Positions 55,217 to 63,955 of a stretch of DNA of 64,000 nt are shown here, one piece after another. Below the pieces are notes generated by a model, which was not told the DNA's origin, ran no database searches, and saw only the letters and a list, made by a program, of their open reading frames with translations. The position numbers and the translations under genes are program-made. The first letter of the stretch is position 1; each line of letters starts with the position of its first letter. Origin of the DNA: an uncultured Bacteroides sp. (lineage in GTDB: Bacteria; Bacteroidota; Bacteroidia; Bacteroidales; Bacteroidaceae); NCBI GenBank assembly GCA_949289295.1, contig CASENM010000017.1, positions 1-64,000 on the forward strand. The letters run 5' to 3'.

Positions 55217-57427
55217 ATGGAGAATCATGATTTTTTTACTCCGGAAGAGCACAAAGAGCTGATTTCCTTATACAAGAAACTGCTGGCTCTTTCGAAAGAC
55301 ACACTTCAGAAAGATGATTGCCGCAAACTGAAAGCACATCTGATAAAGGATATGTCGACCGGCTCCATTCCACGCAATGCATTCGGAATGAACCCCATCA
55401 TCGAGGACATGCAGACAGCAGTGATTGTGGCGGATGAAATCGGTATGCGCAGGGCTTCCATCTTGGGAATCATGCTCCATGAATCGGTGAAATACAACCG
55501 GTGTACACTCGAAGACATACGCAACGAATATGGGGAAGACGTGGAAGGTATTATCAGGGGACTGGTAAGGATCAACGAACTATATGCCAAAAGTCCGACC
55601 ATTGAATCTGAAAATTTCAGGAATCTCCTGCTTTCGTTCGCAGAGGACATGCGCGTAATCCTGATTATCATCGCTGACCGTGTGAACCTGATGCGTCATA
55701 TCAAAGACAGTCCGAATGAAGAAGCCCGGCTGAATGTAGCCAATGAAGCCGCTTATCTCTACGCACCGCTCGCGCACAAGCTAGGACTCTACAAGCTGAA
55801 GTCGGAATTGGAAGATCTTTCACTGAAATATACCCAACACGATATATATTATCACATCAAGGACAAACTGAATGCCACTAAAGAAGCCCGCGACCGATAT
55901 ATAGAGGCGTTCATTGAACCGATACGCAAAAAGTTGGAGGCGGCAGGATTGAAGTTCCACATGAAAGGACGGACAAAATCCATCCATTCCATTTACCAGA
56001 AAATGAAACGGCAGGGATGTCCGTTCGAAGGAGTGTACGACTTGTTCGCCATCCGAATCATCCTCGAGTCTCCTCTCGACAAGGAAAAGCAGGAATGCTG
56101 GCAGGCCTACTCCATCGTAACCGACATGTATCTGCCTAACCCCAAACGCCTTCGCGACTGGCTCTCCGTACCGAAAAGCAACGGGTACGAATCACTCCAT
56201 ATCACAGTGATGGGACCGGAAGGGAAATGGGTGGAAGTACAGATCCGTACGGAACGCATGGATGAAATTGCGGAGAAAGGGCTGGCTGCCCACTGGAGAT
56301 ATAAAGGTATAAAAGGAGAAACCGGACTGGACGAATGGCTGAATTCTATCCGGGAGACACTGGAAAATGCAGACAACGATTTGGATGCCATGGACCAGTT
56401 CAAACTCGACTTGTACAAAGACGAAGTATTCGTGTTCAGCCCGAAAGGTGACCTCTACAAGTTACCGAAAGGAGCCACTGTGCTCGATTTTGCCTTCTCC
56501 ATCCACTCCAATCTGGGTTGCCGGTGTACCGGAGCCAAAGTGAACGGAAAGAATGTACAGCTCCGCCAGAAACTGAACAGCGGCGATCAAGTAGAAATCA
56601 TGACGTCCGGCACTCAAACGCCGAAACGTGACTGGCTGAATTTCGTAACCACATCAAAAGCACGCAACAAGATACGTCAGGCACTGAAAGAAATAGCTGC
56701 CCGCCAGAGCGAATTTGCTAAAGAAATGCTGGAACGCAAATTCAAGAACCGCAAAATCGAATACGACGAGGCTATCATGATGCGTCTGATCCGTAAGCTG
56801 GGCTACAAAACCGTAACCGATTTCTACCAAAGTATCTCCGACGAATCGGCCGATGCCAACAATGTCATCGACAAATACGTGGAAATGCAGAAGCGGGAAA
56901 ATGACCTGCGCGAGGAAACGGTATATCGCAGCGCAGAAGGATATAATCTACCCGACCCGACAGAGACGAAAGACTACAAGGAGGATGTGCTGGTCATAGA
57001 CCGGAACCTGAAAGGGCTCGATTTCACTCTGGCAAAATGCTGTCACCCCATCTATGGAGATGATGTGTTCGGCTTCATCAGTATCAGCGGAGGTATCAAG
57101 GTTCACCGGAACGACTGCCCCAATGCGAAAGAACTGAAATCAAGATTTCCTTACCGCATTGTAAAAGCACGGTGGGCCGGAAAGAGTCAGGGAAAACAAT
57201 ATCCCATCACCTTGAGGGTCATCGGACATGACGACATAGGTATTGTCACCAACATCACCTCCATCATCAACAAGGAAGACAATATCCTGCTGCGTTCCAT
57301 CAACATTGACTCGCACGACGGTCTGTTTTCGGGTATGCTCACGGTGACGGTAGATGACAACGCCAAACTTGAAGCCCTGATAAAAAAGATAAAAACTGTG
57401 AAAGGTGTCATGCAGGTTAACCGATAA
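55217..57427 (+). CDS. RelA/SpoT-family (p)ppGpp synthetase with degenerate hydrolase domain
   Basis: A 736-residue Rsh protein. Residues 20-185 keep the HD fold but have lost metal ligands and catalytic residues: the canonical HDxxED reads HESVKY (88-93), the first His (in HP) is Asn59, and LADRxxNMRT reads IADRVNLMRH (Asp154 kept, Asn and Thr lost). The synthetase domain is intact (GRTKSIHSIYQKM, VYDLFAIRII, SVPKSNGYESLH), with RLRD where bifunctional enzymes have RxKD. TGS (FVFSPKGDLYKLPKGATVLD), the zinc/CC motif AKCCHPIYGDDV and a C-terminal ACT domain follow. It probably makes but does not degrade (p)ppGpp, as RelA does. Confidence 0.93.
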   Translation: MENHDFFTPEEHKELISLYKKLLALSKDTLQKDDCRKLKAHLIKDMSTGSIPRNAFGMNPIIEDMQTAVIVADEIGMRRASILGIMLHESVKYNRCTLEDIRNEYGEDVEGIIRGLVRINELYAKSPTIESENFRNLLLSFAEDMRVILIIIADRVNLMRHIKDSPNEEARLNVANEAAYLYAPLAHKLGLYKLKSELEDLSLKYTQHDIYYHIKDKLNATKEARDRYIEAFIEPIRKKLEAAGLKFHMKGRTKSIHSIYQKMKRQGCPFEGVYDLFAIRIILESPLDKEKQECWQAYSIVTDMYLPNPKRLRDWLSVPKSNGYESLHITVMGPEGKWVEVQIRTERMDEIAEKGLAAHWRYKGIKGETGLDEWLNSIRETLENADNDLDAMDQFKLDLYKDEVFVFSPKGDLYKLPKGATVLDFAFSIHSNLGCRCTGAKVNGKNVQLRQKLNSGDQVEIMTSGTQTPKRDWLNFVTTSKARNKIRQALKEIAARQSEFAKEMLERKFKNRKIEYDEAIMMRLIRKLGYKTVTDFYQSISDESADANNVIDKYVEMQKRENDLREETVYRSAEGYNLPDPTETKDYKEDVLVIDRNLKGLDFTLAKCCHPIYGDDVFGFISISGGIKVHRNDCPNAKELKSRFPYRIVKARWAGKSQGKQYPITLRVIGHDDIGIVTNITSIINKEDNILLRSINIDSHDGLFSGMLTVTVDDNAKLEALIKKIKTVKGVMQVNR

Positions 57428-57431
57428 ATGA

Positions 57432-57439
57432 TACCTTTG
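57432..57439 (+). promoter_or_regulatory. Promoter -7 box of the short DUF1573 gene
   Basis: TACCTTTG followed by CA is an exact -7 match, 32 bases before the start and just five bases after the Rsh stop. Confidence 0.6.
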
Positions 57440-57470
57440 CAAAAGTTTTACAAACTAAAAAAGTACACAC

Positions 57471-57866
57471 ATGAAAAAAGTTTTACTCGTAACTTGCATG
57501 CTGGTAATGAACGTATTTTTCATTTTGGCACAAGGTACTGCACAGATTACGTTCGAAAAGACGACTCACGATTTCGGCTCCTTTCCCGAGTCAAGTCCGA
57601 AAGTGACTTGTAAATTCAAATTCAAGAACACAGGTGACGGACCGCTGGTTATCCATCAGGCCATCGCCTCGTGCGGATGTACCGTCCCCAAATACCCGAA
57701 AGAACCTATCAAACCGGGTGGAAGCGGAGAAGTCACCGTCATCTATAACGGAGCCGGCAAGTTTCCGGGACATTTCCGCAAAACCATCACAATCCGTACC
57801 AACTCAAAAAACGAAATCACACGACTGATTGTGGAAGGCAACATGACTTCTTCCGGAAAGAAATAA
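57471..57866 (+). CDS. DUF1573 exported protein
   Basis: A 131-residue protein: signal MLVMNVFFILAQ, then one DUF1573 Ig-like domain (HDFGSFPESSPKVTCKFKF, ASCGCTVPKYPKEPIKPGG, GHFRKTITIRTNSKNE). The SCGCT pair of Cys is the family hallmark. Such small periplasmic proteins are common in Bacteroidota; function is unknown. It has its own promoter and terminator and so is a single-gene unit. Confidence 0.85.
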   Translation: MKKVLLVTCMLVMNVFFILAQGTAQITFEKTTHDFGSFPESSPKVTCKFKFKNTGDGPLVIHQAIASCGCTVPKYPKEPIKPGGSGEVTVIYNGAGKFPGHFRKTITIRTNSKNEITRLIVEGNMTSSGKK

Positions 57867-57891
57867 GAAAAACTTTTTTCCAACGCCAAAC

Positions 57892-57943
57892 AATCCTTTT
57901 CCGCTATTTTATCTCTAGGATAAAAGTGGAAAAGGATTTTTTT
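57892..57943 (+). terminator. Terminator after the short DUF1573 gene
   Basis: A long hairpin: AATCCTTTTCC at 57892-57902 pairs with GGAAAAGGATT ending at 57938, and ATTTTATC / GATAAAA pair inside. A T run follows. Confidence 0.85.
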
Positions 57944-57945
57944 AT

Positions 57946-57953
57946 TACTTTTG
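57946..57953 (+). promoter_or_regulatory. Promoter -7 box of the OPT gene
   Basis: TACTTTTG matches the -7 consensus, 43 bases before the OPT start and just past a terminator. Confidence 0.5.
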
Positions 57954-57995
57954 GACACTTGAAAAGAATATCAAAAAAAATAATGCACAAAATTC

Positions 57996-59981
57996 ATGAA
58001 AGAAGAAAACGAAAAACCGACGGGACTGCACGAAAACGCATTCCGTCCGCTCAAGCCGGGTGAAAAATATGAGCCTTTGATGTCTCCCGGAAAAACGTAT
58101 CCTGAAGTCAACGCATGGTCCGTGTCGTGGGGCATCGTCATGGCAGTCATTTTTTCCGCTGCAGCCGCTTATCTGGGACTGAAGGTAGGGCAAGTGTTCG
58201 AGGCGGCCATTCCCATTGCCATCATCGCGGTAGGAATCTCCAGCGCCACCAAGCGCAAGGGGGCATTAGGCGAGAACGTGATGATACAATCCATCGGCGC
58301 CTGCTCGGGGGTCATCGTGGCCGGAGCCATCTTCACCCTTCCCGCCCTCTATATCCTTCAGGAAAAATATCCTGAAATGACCGTCAACTTCATGCAGATG
58401 TTCATCAGTTCTCTGCTGGGAGGAATATTGGGTATCCTGTTCCTCATCCCGTTCCGCAAATACTTCGTAAAAGAAAAGCACGGGGAATATCCGTTTCCTG
58501 AGGCTACAGCCAGCACACAGGTGCTTGTGTCGGGTTCCAAGGGAGGCGACCAGGCCAAGCCGCTGCTTATGGCAGGACTGGTAGGCGGCTTGTATGACTT
58601 CATTGTCGGCACGTTCGGATGGTGGAACGAGAACTTCACAAGCCGCATCTGCGGACTGGGAGAAACCGTAGCCGACAAGTTCAAGCTGGTATTCAAAATC
58701 AATACGGGAGCCGCAGTTCTGGGACTGGGCTACATCGTAGGACTGAAATACGCAGCCATCATCTGCGCCGGTTCGGTAGCCGTATGGTGGATTATCGTAC
58801 CGGGAATCTCGCTTCTCTGGGGCGATCAGGTATTGGACGCATGGAATCCGGGAATCACCATGGCCGTGAAAGACATGTCGCCGGAAACCATCTTCAGCGA
58901 GTATGCCAAAAGCATCGGTATCGGAGGTATCGCCATGGCGGGCATCATCGGCATCGTACGCTCATGGGGCATCATCAAAAGTGCGGTGGGACTTGCCGCC
59001 AGTGAGATGAAGGGGAAAAAATCGGAAGAGAATGTGGAACGCACTCAAAAAGACCTTTCCATGCGGTTCATCGCATTCGGATCCATCTTCACCCTCCTGC
59101 TCACCCTGCTTTTCTTCTATTTCGACGTAATGCAGGGCAACGTACTCCACACGATAGTAGCCATCCTGCTTGTGGCTGGCATCTCCTTCCTCTTCACCAC
59201 CGTAGCCGCCAACGCCATCGCGATTGTCGGAACCAACCCCGTGTCAGGCATGACACTGATGACATTGATTCTTGCATCGGTCATCATGGTAGCGGTAGGA
59301 CTGAAAGGAGCCGGAGGCATGGTAGCGGCATTGGTGATGGGTGGAGTGGTCTGCACGGCATTGTCCATGGCCGGCGGTTTCATCACCGACCTTAAGATCG
59401 GCTACTGGCTGGGAAGCACCCCCAAGAAACAAGAGACCTGGAAGTTTCTGGGCACACTGGTCTCGGCCGCCACGGTAGGCGGAGTCATCATGGTGTTGAA
59501 CGACTCATACGGATTCACCAGCGGCCAGCTTGCAGCCCCTCAGGCCAATGCCATGGCTGCGGTCATTGACCCGCTGATGAACGGAGTGGGCGCACCGTGG
59601 CTGCTCTACGGCATCGGCGCGCTGCTGGCTCTGGTACTGACTTTCTGCAAAGTGCCCGCACTGGCCTTTGCACTGGGCATGTTCATCCCATTGGAACTGA
59701 ACCTTCCGTTGCTGGTAGGCGGTGCCATCAACTGGTATGTGACCACCCGCAGCAAAGACACAGCCGTAAACAACGCACGCCAGGAAAAAGGTACATTGCT
59801 GGCTTCCGGATTCATCGCCGGAGGTGCCCTGATGGGTGTGGTCAGTGCCATCATGCGCTACTGCGACATCAACTTCATCCACGAAGAATGGCTGGCCAAC
59901 CCGATGAGCCAAGGAGTCTCATTGCTGGCTTACATCCTGCTGATCACTTATATGGTGAAGGCAAGCATGAAAATCAAATAA
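57996..59981 (+). CDS. OPT-family oligopeptide transporter
   Basis: A 661-residue inner-membrane transporter with about 15 hydrophobic segments. Family motifs: NAWSVSWGIVMAVIFSAAAAY near the N-terminus, VGISSATKRKGALGENVM, YPFPEATASTQVLVSG (about 164-180) and VPALAFALGMFIPLELNLP near the end. OPT proteins are proton-coupled and carry oligopeptides or metal chelates; bacterial members are barely studied. It is a single-gene unit. Together with the peptidases and the SusCD operon it could take up peptides, but this is inference. Confidence 0.92.
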   Translation: MKEENEKPTGLHENAFRPLKPGEKYEPLMSPGKTYPEVNAWSVSWGIVMAVIFSAAAAYLGLKVGQVFEAAIPIAIIAVGISSATKRKGALGENVMIQSIGACSGVIVAGAIFTLPALYILQEKYPEMTVNFMQMFISSLLGGILGILFLIPFRKYFVKEKHGEYPFPEATASTQVLVSGSKGGDQAKPLLMAGLVGGLYDFIVGTFGWWNENFTSRICGLGETVADKFKLVFKINTGAAVLGLGYIVGLKYAAIICAGSVAVWWIIVPGISLLWGDQVLDAWNPGITMAVKDMSPETIFSEYAKSIGIGGIAMAGIIGIVRSWGIIKSAVGLAASEMKGKKSEENVERTQKDLSMRFIAFGSIFTLLLTLLFFYFDVMQGNVLHTIVAILLVAGISFLFTTVAANAIAIVGTNPVSGMTLMTLILASVIMVAVGLKGAGGMVAALVMGGVVCTALSMAGGFITDLKIGYWLGSTPKKQETWKFLGTLVSAATVGGVIMVLNDSYGFTSGQLAAPQANAMAAVIDPLMNGVGAPWLLYGIGALLALVLTFCKVPALAFALGMFIPLELNLPLLVGGAINWYVTTRSKDTAVNNARQEKGTLLASGFIAGGALMGVVSAIMRYCDINFIHEEWLANPMSQGVSLLAYILLITYMVKASMKIK

Positions 59982-60001
59982 GCAAATAATTCGCCGAAGG
60001 C

Positions 60002-60032
60002 TTTGTGGAACAAATAAAAAGTCGTACCTTTG
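60002..60032 (+). promoter_or_regulatory. rpsP promoter
   Basis: TTTG at 60002-60005, a 19-base spacer and TACCTTTG at 60025-60032 match the consensus exactly. The transcript would start near 60039, at the base of a small hairpin GCCAATA/TATTGGC (60037-60043 and 60049-60055). Confidence 0.75.
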
Positions 60033-60096
60033 CGCCGCCAATACGGGTTATTGGCACAATTCAAATCATTATTAACATTATAATTTAAAGTTTAAA

Positions 60097-60651
60097 ATGG
60101 CAACTAAAATCAGATTGCAAAGAAGAGGACGCAAAGGTTATGCGTTTTACTCAATCGTAGCTGCAGATTCAAGAGCACCACGTGATGGTAAATTCATTGA
60201 AAAGATTGGTACATACAATCCGAACACCAATCCTGCCACAGTAGATTTGAATTTCGACCGCGCGTTATACTGGGTTATGGTAGGTGCACAGCCTACTGAC
60301 ACTGTTCGCAACATTTTGTCTCGCGAAGGTGTTTACATGAAGAAACACCTGCTGGGCGGTGTAGCAAAAGGAGCATTTGACGAAACTGAAGCTGAAGCAC
60401 GTTTCAACGCTTGGAAAGAAAATAAGCAGTCAGGTCTGGATGCTTTAAGAGCGAAAATTGAAGAAGCTAAGAAGAATGCTGCAAAAGAGCGTCTGGAAGC
60501 AGAAAAGAAGATCAACGAAGAAATAGCTAAGAAAGTAGCTGAAAAGAAAGCTGCTGAAGCTGCTGCCAAGGCTGAAGCTGAGGCTGCTGCAGCCGCTGAA
60601 GCTGCTCCGGCAGAAGAAGCCCCGGCTACTGAAGCTCCGGCAGAAGCATAA
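60097..60651 (+). CDS. rpsP: 30S ribosomal protein S16 with long C-terminal tail
   Basis: S16 is a small-subunit assembly protein. The 184-residue product has the normal core in its first 80 or so residues ([40 protein letters not shown]). The remaining 100 residues are an extension: a helical [20 protein letters not shown] part, a coiled-coil-like Lys/Glu/Ala segment and a final Ala/Glu/Pro-rich tail. Extended S16 is normal in Bacteroidota; other bacteria have about 80-90 residues. It stands alone, not beside rimM or trmD. Confidence 0.95.
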   Translation: MATKIRLQRRGRKGYAFYSIVAADSRAPRDGKFIEKIGTYNPNTNPATVDLNFDRALYWVMVGAQPTDTVRNILSREGVYMKKHLLGGVAKGAFDETEAEARFNAWKENKQSGLDALRAKIEEAKKNAAKERLEAEKKINEEIAKKVAEKKAAEAAAKAEAEAAAAAEAAPAEEAPATEAPAEA

Positions 60652-60674
60652 GTCTTTGTACACTGCAAAAAATC

Positions 60675-60720
60675 AAATAGGAGATAAACGCTTACAAAAG
60701 TGTTTATCTCCTATTTTCAT
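60675..60720. terminator. rpsP terminator
   Basis: Arms 60675-60691 and 60700-60716 pair over 17 bases (AAATAGGAGATAAACGC with one G-T), with an eight-base loop. It lies between rpsP and the minus-strand ACT gene. Confidence 0.85.
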
Positions 60721-60796
60721 ATCTATACCTCATGCGCCTCATCCCCAACTACAAACAAAAAGGGACGTGCCATAAAGAAGTACCTATACAAAGCTT

Positions 60797-61213
60797 CTAC
60801 AATTTTTCCTGCGTGAGTATAGAACAATGATTCTTCTCAAGCACCTCCAGGCAATGCTTCAGGTCATTAGGCTTGATAACCACATGTGCCTGCTCATTCT
60901 GTGCGAAAGCATACATGTATTCAATGAAAATCTGTTCTTCCGCCAGATATTCCAGAATGACAGCCAATGATCCGGGCACATTGTCACAGCTCAGACAAAC
61001 CACATCAGTCGACATCACGGCAAAATCATGGGCACGGAGCACTTCAATCGCCTTGTCCACATCTGAAACAATCAGGCGGAGAATACCGAAATCGGCCGTT
61101 TCAGCCATACTGAAAGCATGCATGTTGATTCCGTTCCCACCCAATGTACGCACCACTTCATTAATACGTCCGGTCTTGTTCTCCAAGAAAACCGACAATT
61201 GTCTTATTGTCAT
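60797..61213 (-). CDS. Tandem ACT-domain regulatory protein
   Basis: A 138-residue protein made of two ACT domains: LSVFLENKTGRINEVVRTLGGNGINMHAFSM-type start (residues 5-35) and a second from about 70 (SCDNVPGSLAVILEYLAEE). ACT domains bind amino acids. The gene follows paaK by 38 bases on the same strand, an arrangement seen in aryl-acid clusters, so it may sense aromatic amino acids and adjust that pathway. No DNA-binding domain is present. Confidence 0.85.
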   Translation of the reverse strand: MTIRQLSVFLENKTGRINEVVRTLGGNGINMHAFSMAETADFGILRLIVSDVDKAIEVLRAHDFAVMSTDVVCLSCDNVPGSLAVILEYLAEEQIFIEYMYAFAQNEQAHVVIKPNDLKHCLEVLEKNHCSILTQEKL

Positions 61214-61251
61214 AACAGTAAGATTTTAAGATTAAACGACTCTTGAAAGTT

Positions 61252-62553
61252 TCACACCAGCACGCGCTTGTCAATGACACGCTGGGATTTCCCCTGACTC
61301 CGGGCTATGCTGTTCGGTTCCATCAGCTTCACATCGGCACTGATGGAAAGCACACTCTTCAGCTTGTCGGACAATGCTTTCTTCAGGTTCAGCATCGCAC
61401 TGATATCGTCGCTGAAGTAGTCACGGCGTACCTCCACCTGTACTTGCAACGTATCCAGATTGTTGACACGGTCGACAACCAGCATATAGCGCGGCTCGAA
61501 TTCCTTCATACCCAGAATCACGCTTTCCACTTGCGACGGGAATACATTGATGCCTCGGATAATCAACATATCGTCGCTTCGTCCCATAATCGGAGTCATG
61601 CGCACGCTGGTACGCCCGCAGGAACATACTCCAGGCATGAGTGATGTCAAGTCCTTGGTGCGGTAACGGAGCAACGGCATCCCCTCTTTGGTCAGCGTGG
61701 TGAACACCAGCTCCCCTTGCTGCCCGTACGGAAGGGTTTCCAACGTATTCGGGTCAATGATTTCCGGATAAAAATGGTCTTCATGAATATGTGAGCCGTT
61801 CTGTTCCTCGCATTCACATGACACACCCGGTCCCATGATTTCACTCAGCCCGTACAGATTATACCCCTTCAGTCCCAGACGCTCCTGAATCTCCTGCCTC
61901 ATGTGTTCGGTCCATGGTTCTGCCCCGAAAGCACCGATACGCAGACTCAGCTCATCCTTGCTGATACCCATCTTCTCCACCGTCTCCGCCAGATAGAGCG
62001 CATAGGAAGGCGTACAGGCAATGCCCGTAATCTTCAGGTCGCGGATAAGGCGCACATGTTTTTCCGTATTCCCGGTAGAGGCCGGAATGACCGTAGCACC
62101 CAGATTTTCCACTCCGTAATGCGCTCCCAGTCCCCCGGTAAAGAGTCCGTATCCGTAACTTACGGAAAACGTGTCCTCACGGGTCACACCGTATGCCGAA
62201 AGACATCGTGACATCACTTCCGACCACACGGCCAAATCCTTGCGCGTATAGCCCACGATGGTCGGATTTCCTGTCGTACCCGACGAGGCATGCACGCGCA
62301 CCACCTCCGATTTGGGTGCCGCCATCAACCCATAGGGATAATTGTCACGCAAATCCTGCTTTGTAGTGAAAGGCAGCTTCACTATATCATCTATGCTCCG
62401 GATGTCATCCGGCATCAGGTCCATCTCCTGCATCTTGTGCCGGTAGAAAGGCACATTGTGATAAACATAGGCAACCAGCTTCTGCAGCCGTTTGCCCTGC
62501 AGCTCACGCAACTGTTCGCGCGGCATGCATTCTTTGTTGGGATTCCAAATCAT
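61252..62553 (-). CDS. paaK: Phenylacetate-CoA ligase
   Basis: A 433-residue ANL-family ligase that joins phenylacetate (or indole- or hydroxyphenylacetate) to CoA using ATP. Motifs: N-terminal LQKLVAYVYHNVPFYR, the P-loop VRVHASSGTTGNPTIVGYT (about 86-104), GLSEIMGPGVSCEC, RYRTKDLTSL and GRSDDMLIIRGINVFPSQVE. In anaerobes it works with indolepyruvate oxidoreductase, in either direction, between arylacetate and arylpyruvate. Start codon lies four bases from a long inverted repeat. Confidence 0.93.
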   Translation of the reverse strand: MIWNPNKECMPREQLRELQGKRLQKLVAYVYHNVPFYRHKMQEMDLMPDDIRSIDDIVKLPFTTKQDLRDNYPYGLMAAPKSEVVRVHASSGTTGNPTIVGYTRKDLAVWSEVMSRCLSAYGVTREDTFSVSYGYGLFTGGLGAHYGVENLGATVIPASTGNTEKHVRLIRDLKITGIACTPSYALYLAETVEKMGISKDELSLRIGAFGAEPWTEHMRQEIQERLGLKGYNLYGLSEIMGPGVSCECEEQNGSHIHEDHFYPEIIDPNTLETLPYGQQGELVFTTLTKEGMPLLRYRTKDLTSLMPGVCSCGRTSVRMTPIMGRSDDMLIIRGINVFPSQVESVILGMKEFEPRYMLVVDRVNNLDTLQVQVEVRRDYFSDDISAMLNLKKALSDKLKSVLSISADVKLMEPNSIARSQGKSQRVIDKRVLV

Positions 62554-62556
62554 ATA

Positions 62557-62638
62557 AATGAAGAATTAAGAATGAGGAATGAAGAATCAAGAAGAACGAA
62601 GAATAAGCTAACCCATTCTTCACTCTTAATTCTTCATT
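62557..62638. repeat. Long AT-rich inverted repeat between aminotransferase and paaK
   Basis: Arms 62557-62581 and 62614-62638 pair at 23 of 25 positions around a 32-base loop. Both are built from GAAGAAT and TTAAGAAT-like words, so direct repeats are also present. It fills the whole gap between the aminotransferase stop and the paaK start. Confidence 0.8.
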
Positions 62639-62644
62639 CTTAAT

Positions 62645-63955
62645 TTATCTATGGTCTTCGCGGAACGCTTTCATGCGCTCTTCCAGCACGGGATAAAGTT
62701 CCTCGCGCATCCGGGAAGTGCAGGCGCGTACTCCTTGCTGGTCGCTTCCTGTCGTAGACAGAGAAATGCTGCTCACTCCATAATACATCAGTTCCAGAAG
62801 CAGCTCACCTCCCGTCATACCCGGATAACCGAGCGTAAAGAAGAAACCGTCGCCCACACGCTGTGTCACGTCATGGTCGTAGACAATCGTAAAACCGTTC
62901 TCCGTAAAAATCCGTTTCATGCGGCGGGCGCGGCGTTCATACTCGCGCACATCCTCCACAAAATTGATTTCTCCCGACACTGAACGGTCCAGCATCTCCG
63001 CCATGCCATATTGGGTGGTCGCCGTACATCCCGATGTAATCATATACATGATAGACGCTATGAACGTCGGTCCGAACACGCCCGCATCCTCATAACGCTT
63101 GGCCAGAGCCGGATATTGCTTGTCGAAAAGTTTGTCGGAAATACATGCCAACGCGATGCGCTGGCCGGCATAACTGAATATCTTCGAAGCAGAAAGCATC
63201 AGAATATAGTTGTCGGTATAACGGGCCACGGTAGGCACGAACGGAGGCTGATAGGGACGTCCGTAGGAGTGACGGAAATCCATGCAGAAATAAGCCTGGT
63301 CCTCCATCACCACCACGTCATACTTCGTGGCAAGTTCACCGATAATCTCCAGTTCTTCTTCCTCCAGACAAATCCATGCCGGATTGTTCGGATTGGAATA
63401 GACCACGGCGGCGATGTCTCCTTTCATCATGTAGCTTTCCAGCTTGGCGCGAAGCGGTTTCCCGCGGAAGTCATGGATGTCGAAGAACTCCCACTCCACA
63501 CCCAAAATCCGCAACTGGGATTTCTGGATGGGAAAACCGGGGTCAATGAACAGCACCTTGTTCTTCCCCGGTATGCGCTGCGTACAGGCAATGAACGCTC
63601 CGAACGAAGCGGCCACCGAACCGGTGGTGGGCACACATGCACGCGGAGAGATGTCAATGTCAATAAACGCTTTCACGAAACGGGATGCCGCATCTTTCAG
63701 TTCCGGGACTCCCGCCGCTGCCGGATATTGCGCGCCCAGCCCTTTGTCGAGGGCTTTCTTTTCAGCCTCGATACCAACCTGGTTGGCCGGAAGTCCGGGC
63801 GATCCCTGATCCATACGGATAAAAGGGATTCCCGTCAGTTCCTCCAACTTGGAAGCCACCAGCAACACATCGCCGATAGTAGCGTTCTGCAAATCGGCCA
63901 CATTCATTTTTTTGGCCACATCCGCCACCAACTCTTTACTGAACACCTGACTCAT
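62645..63955 (-). CDS. PLP-dependent class I/II aminotransferase
   Basis: A 436-residue fold-type I aminotransferase. The PLP lysine lies in LMLSASKIFSYAGQR (about 250-264), the Asn/Pro loop in VVYSNPNNPAWICLE and the Asp in VVMEDQAYF. Substrate is not fixed by sequence. Position between a gene ending in EYVKSLGL and paaK suggests an aromatic amino acid aminotransferase (arylpyruvate to Phe, Tyr or Trp). Its start codon overlaps the stop of the upstream gene (ATGA). Confidence 0.9.
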   Translation of the reverse strand: MSQVFSKELVADVAKKMNVADLQNATIGDVLLVASKLEELTGIPFIRMDQGSPGLPANQVGIEAEKKALDKGLGAQYPAAAGVPELKDAASRFVKAFIDIDISPRACVPTTGSVAASFGAFIACTQRIPGKNKVLFIDPGFPIQKSQLRILGVEWEFFDIHDFRGKPLRAKLESYMMKGDIAAVVYSNPNNPAWICLEEEELEIIGELATKYDVVVMEDQAYFCMDFRHSYGRPYQPPFVPTVARYTDNYILMLSASKIFSYAGQRIALACISDKLFDKQYPALAKRYEDAGVFGPTFIASIMYMITSGCTATTQYGMAEMLDRSVSGEINFVEDVREYERRARRMKRIFTENGFTIVYDHDVTQRVGDGFFFTLGYPGMTGGELLLELMYYGVSSISLSTTGSDQQGVRACTSRMREELYPVLEERMKAFREDHR

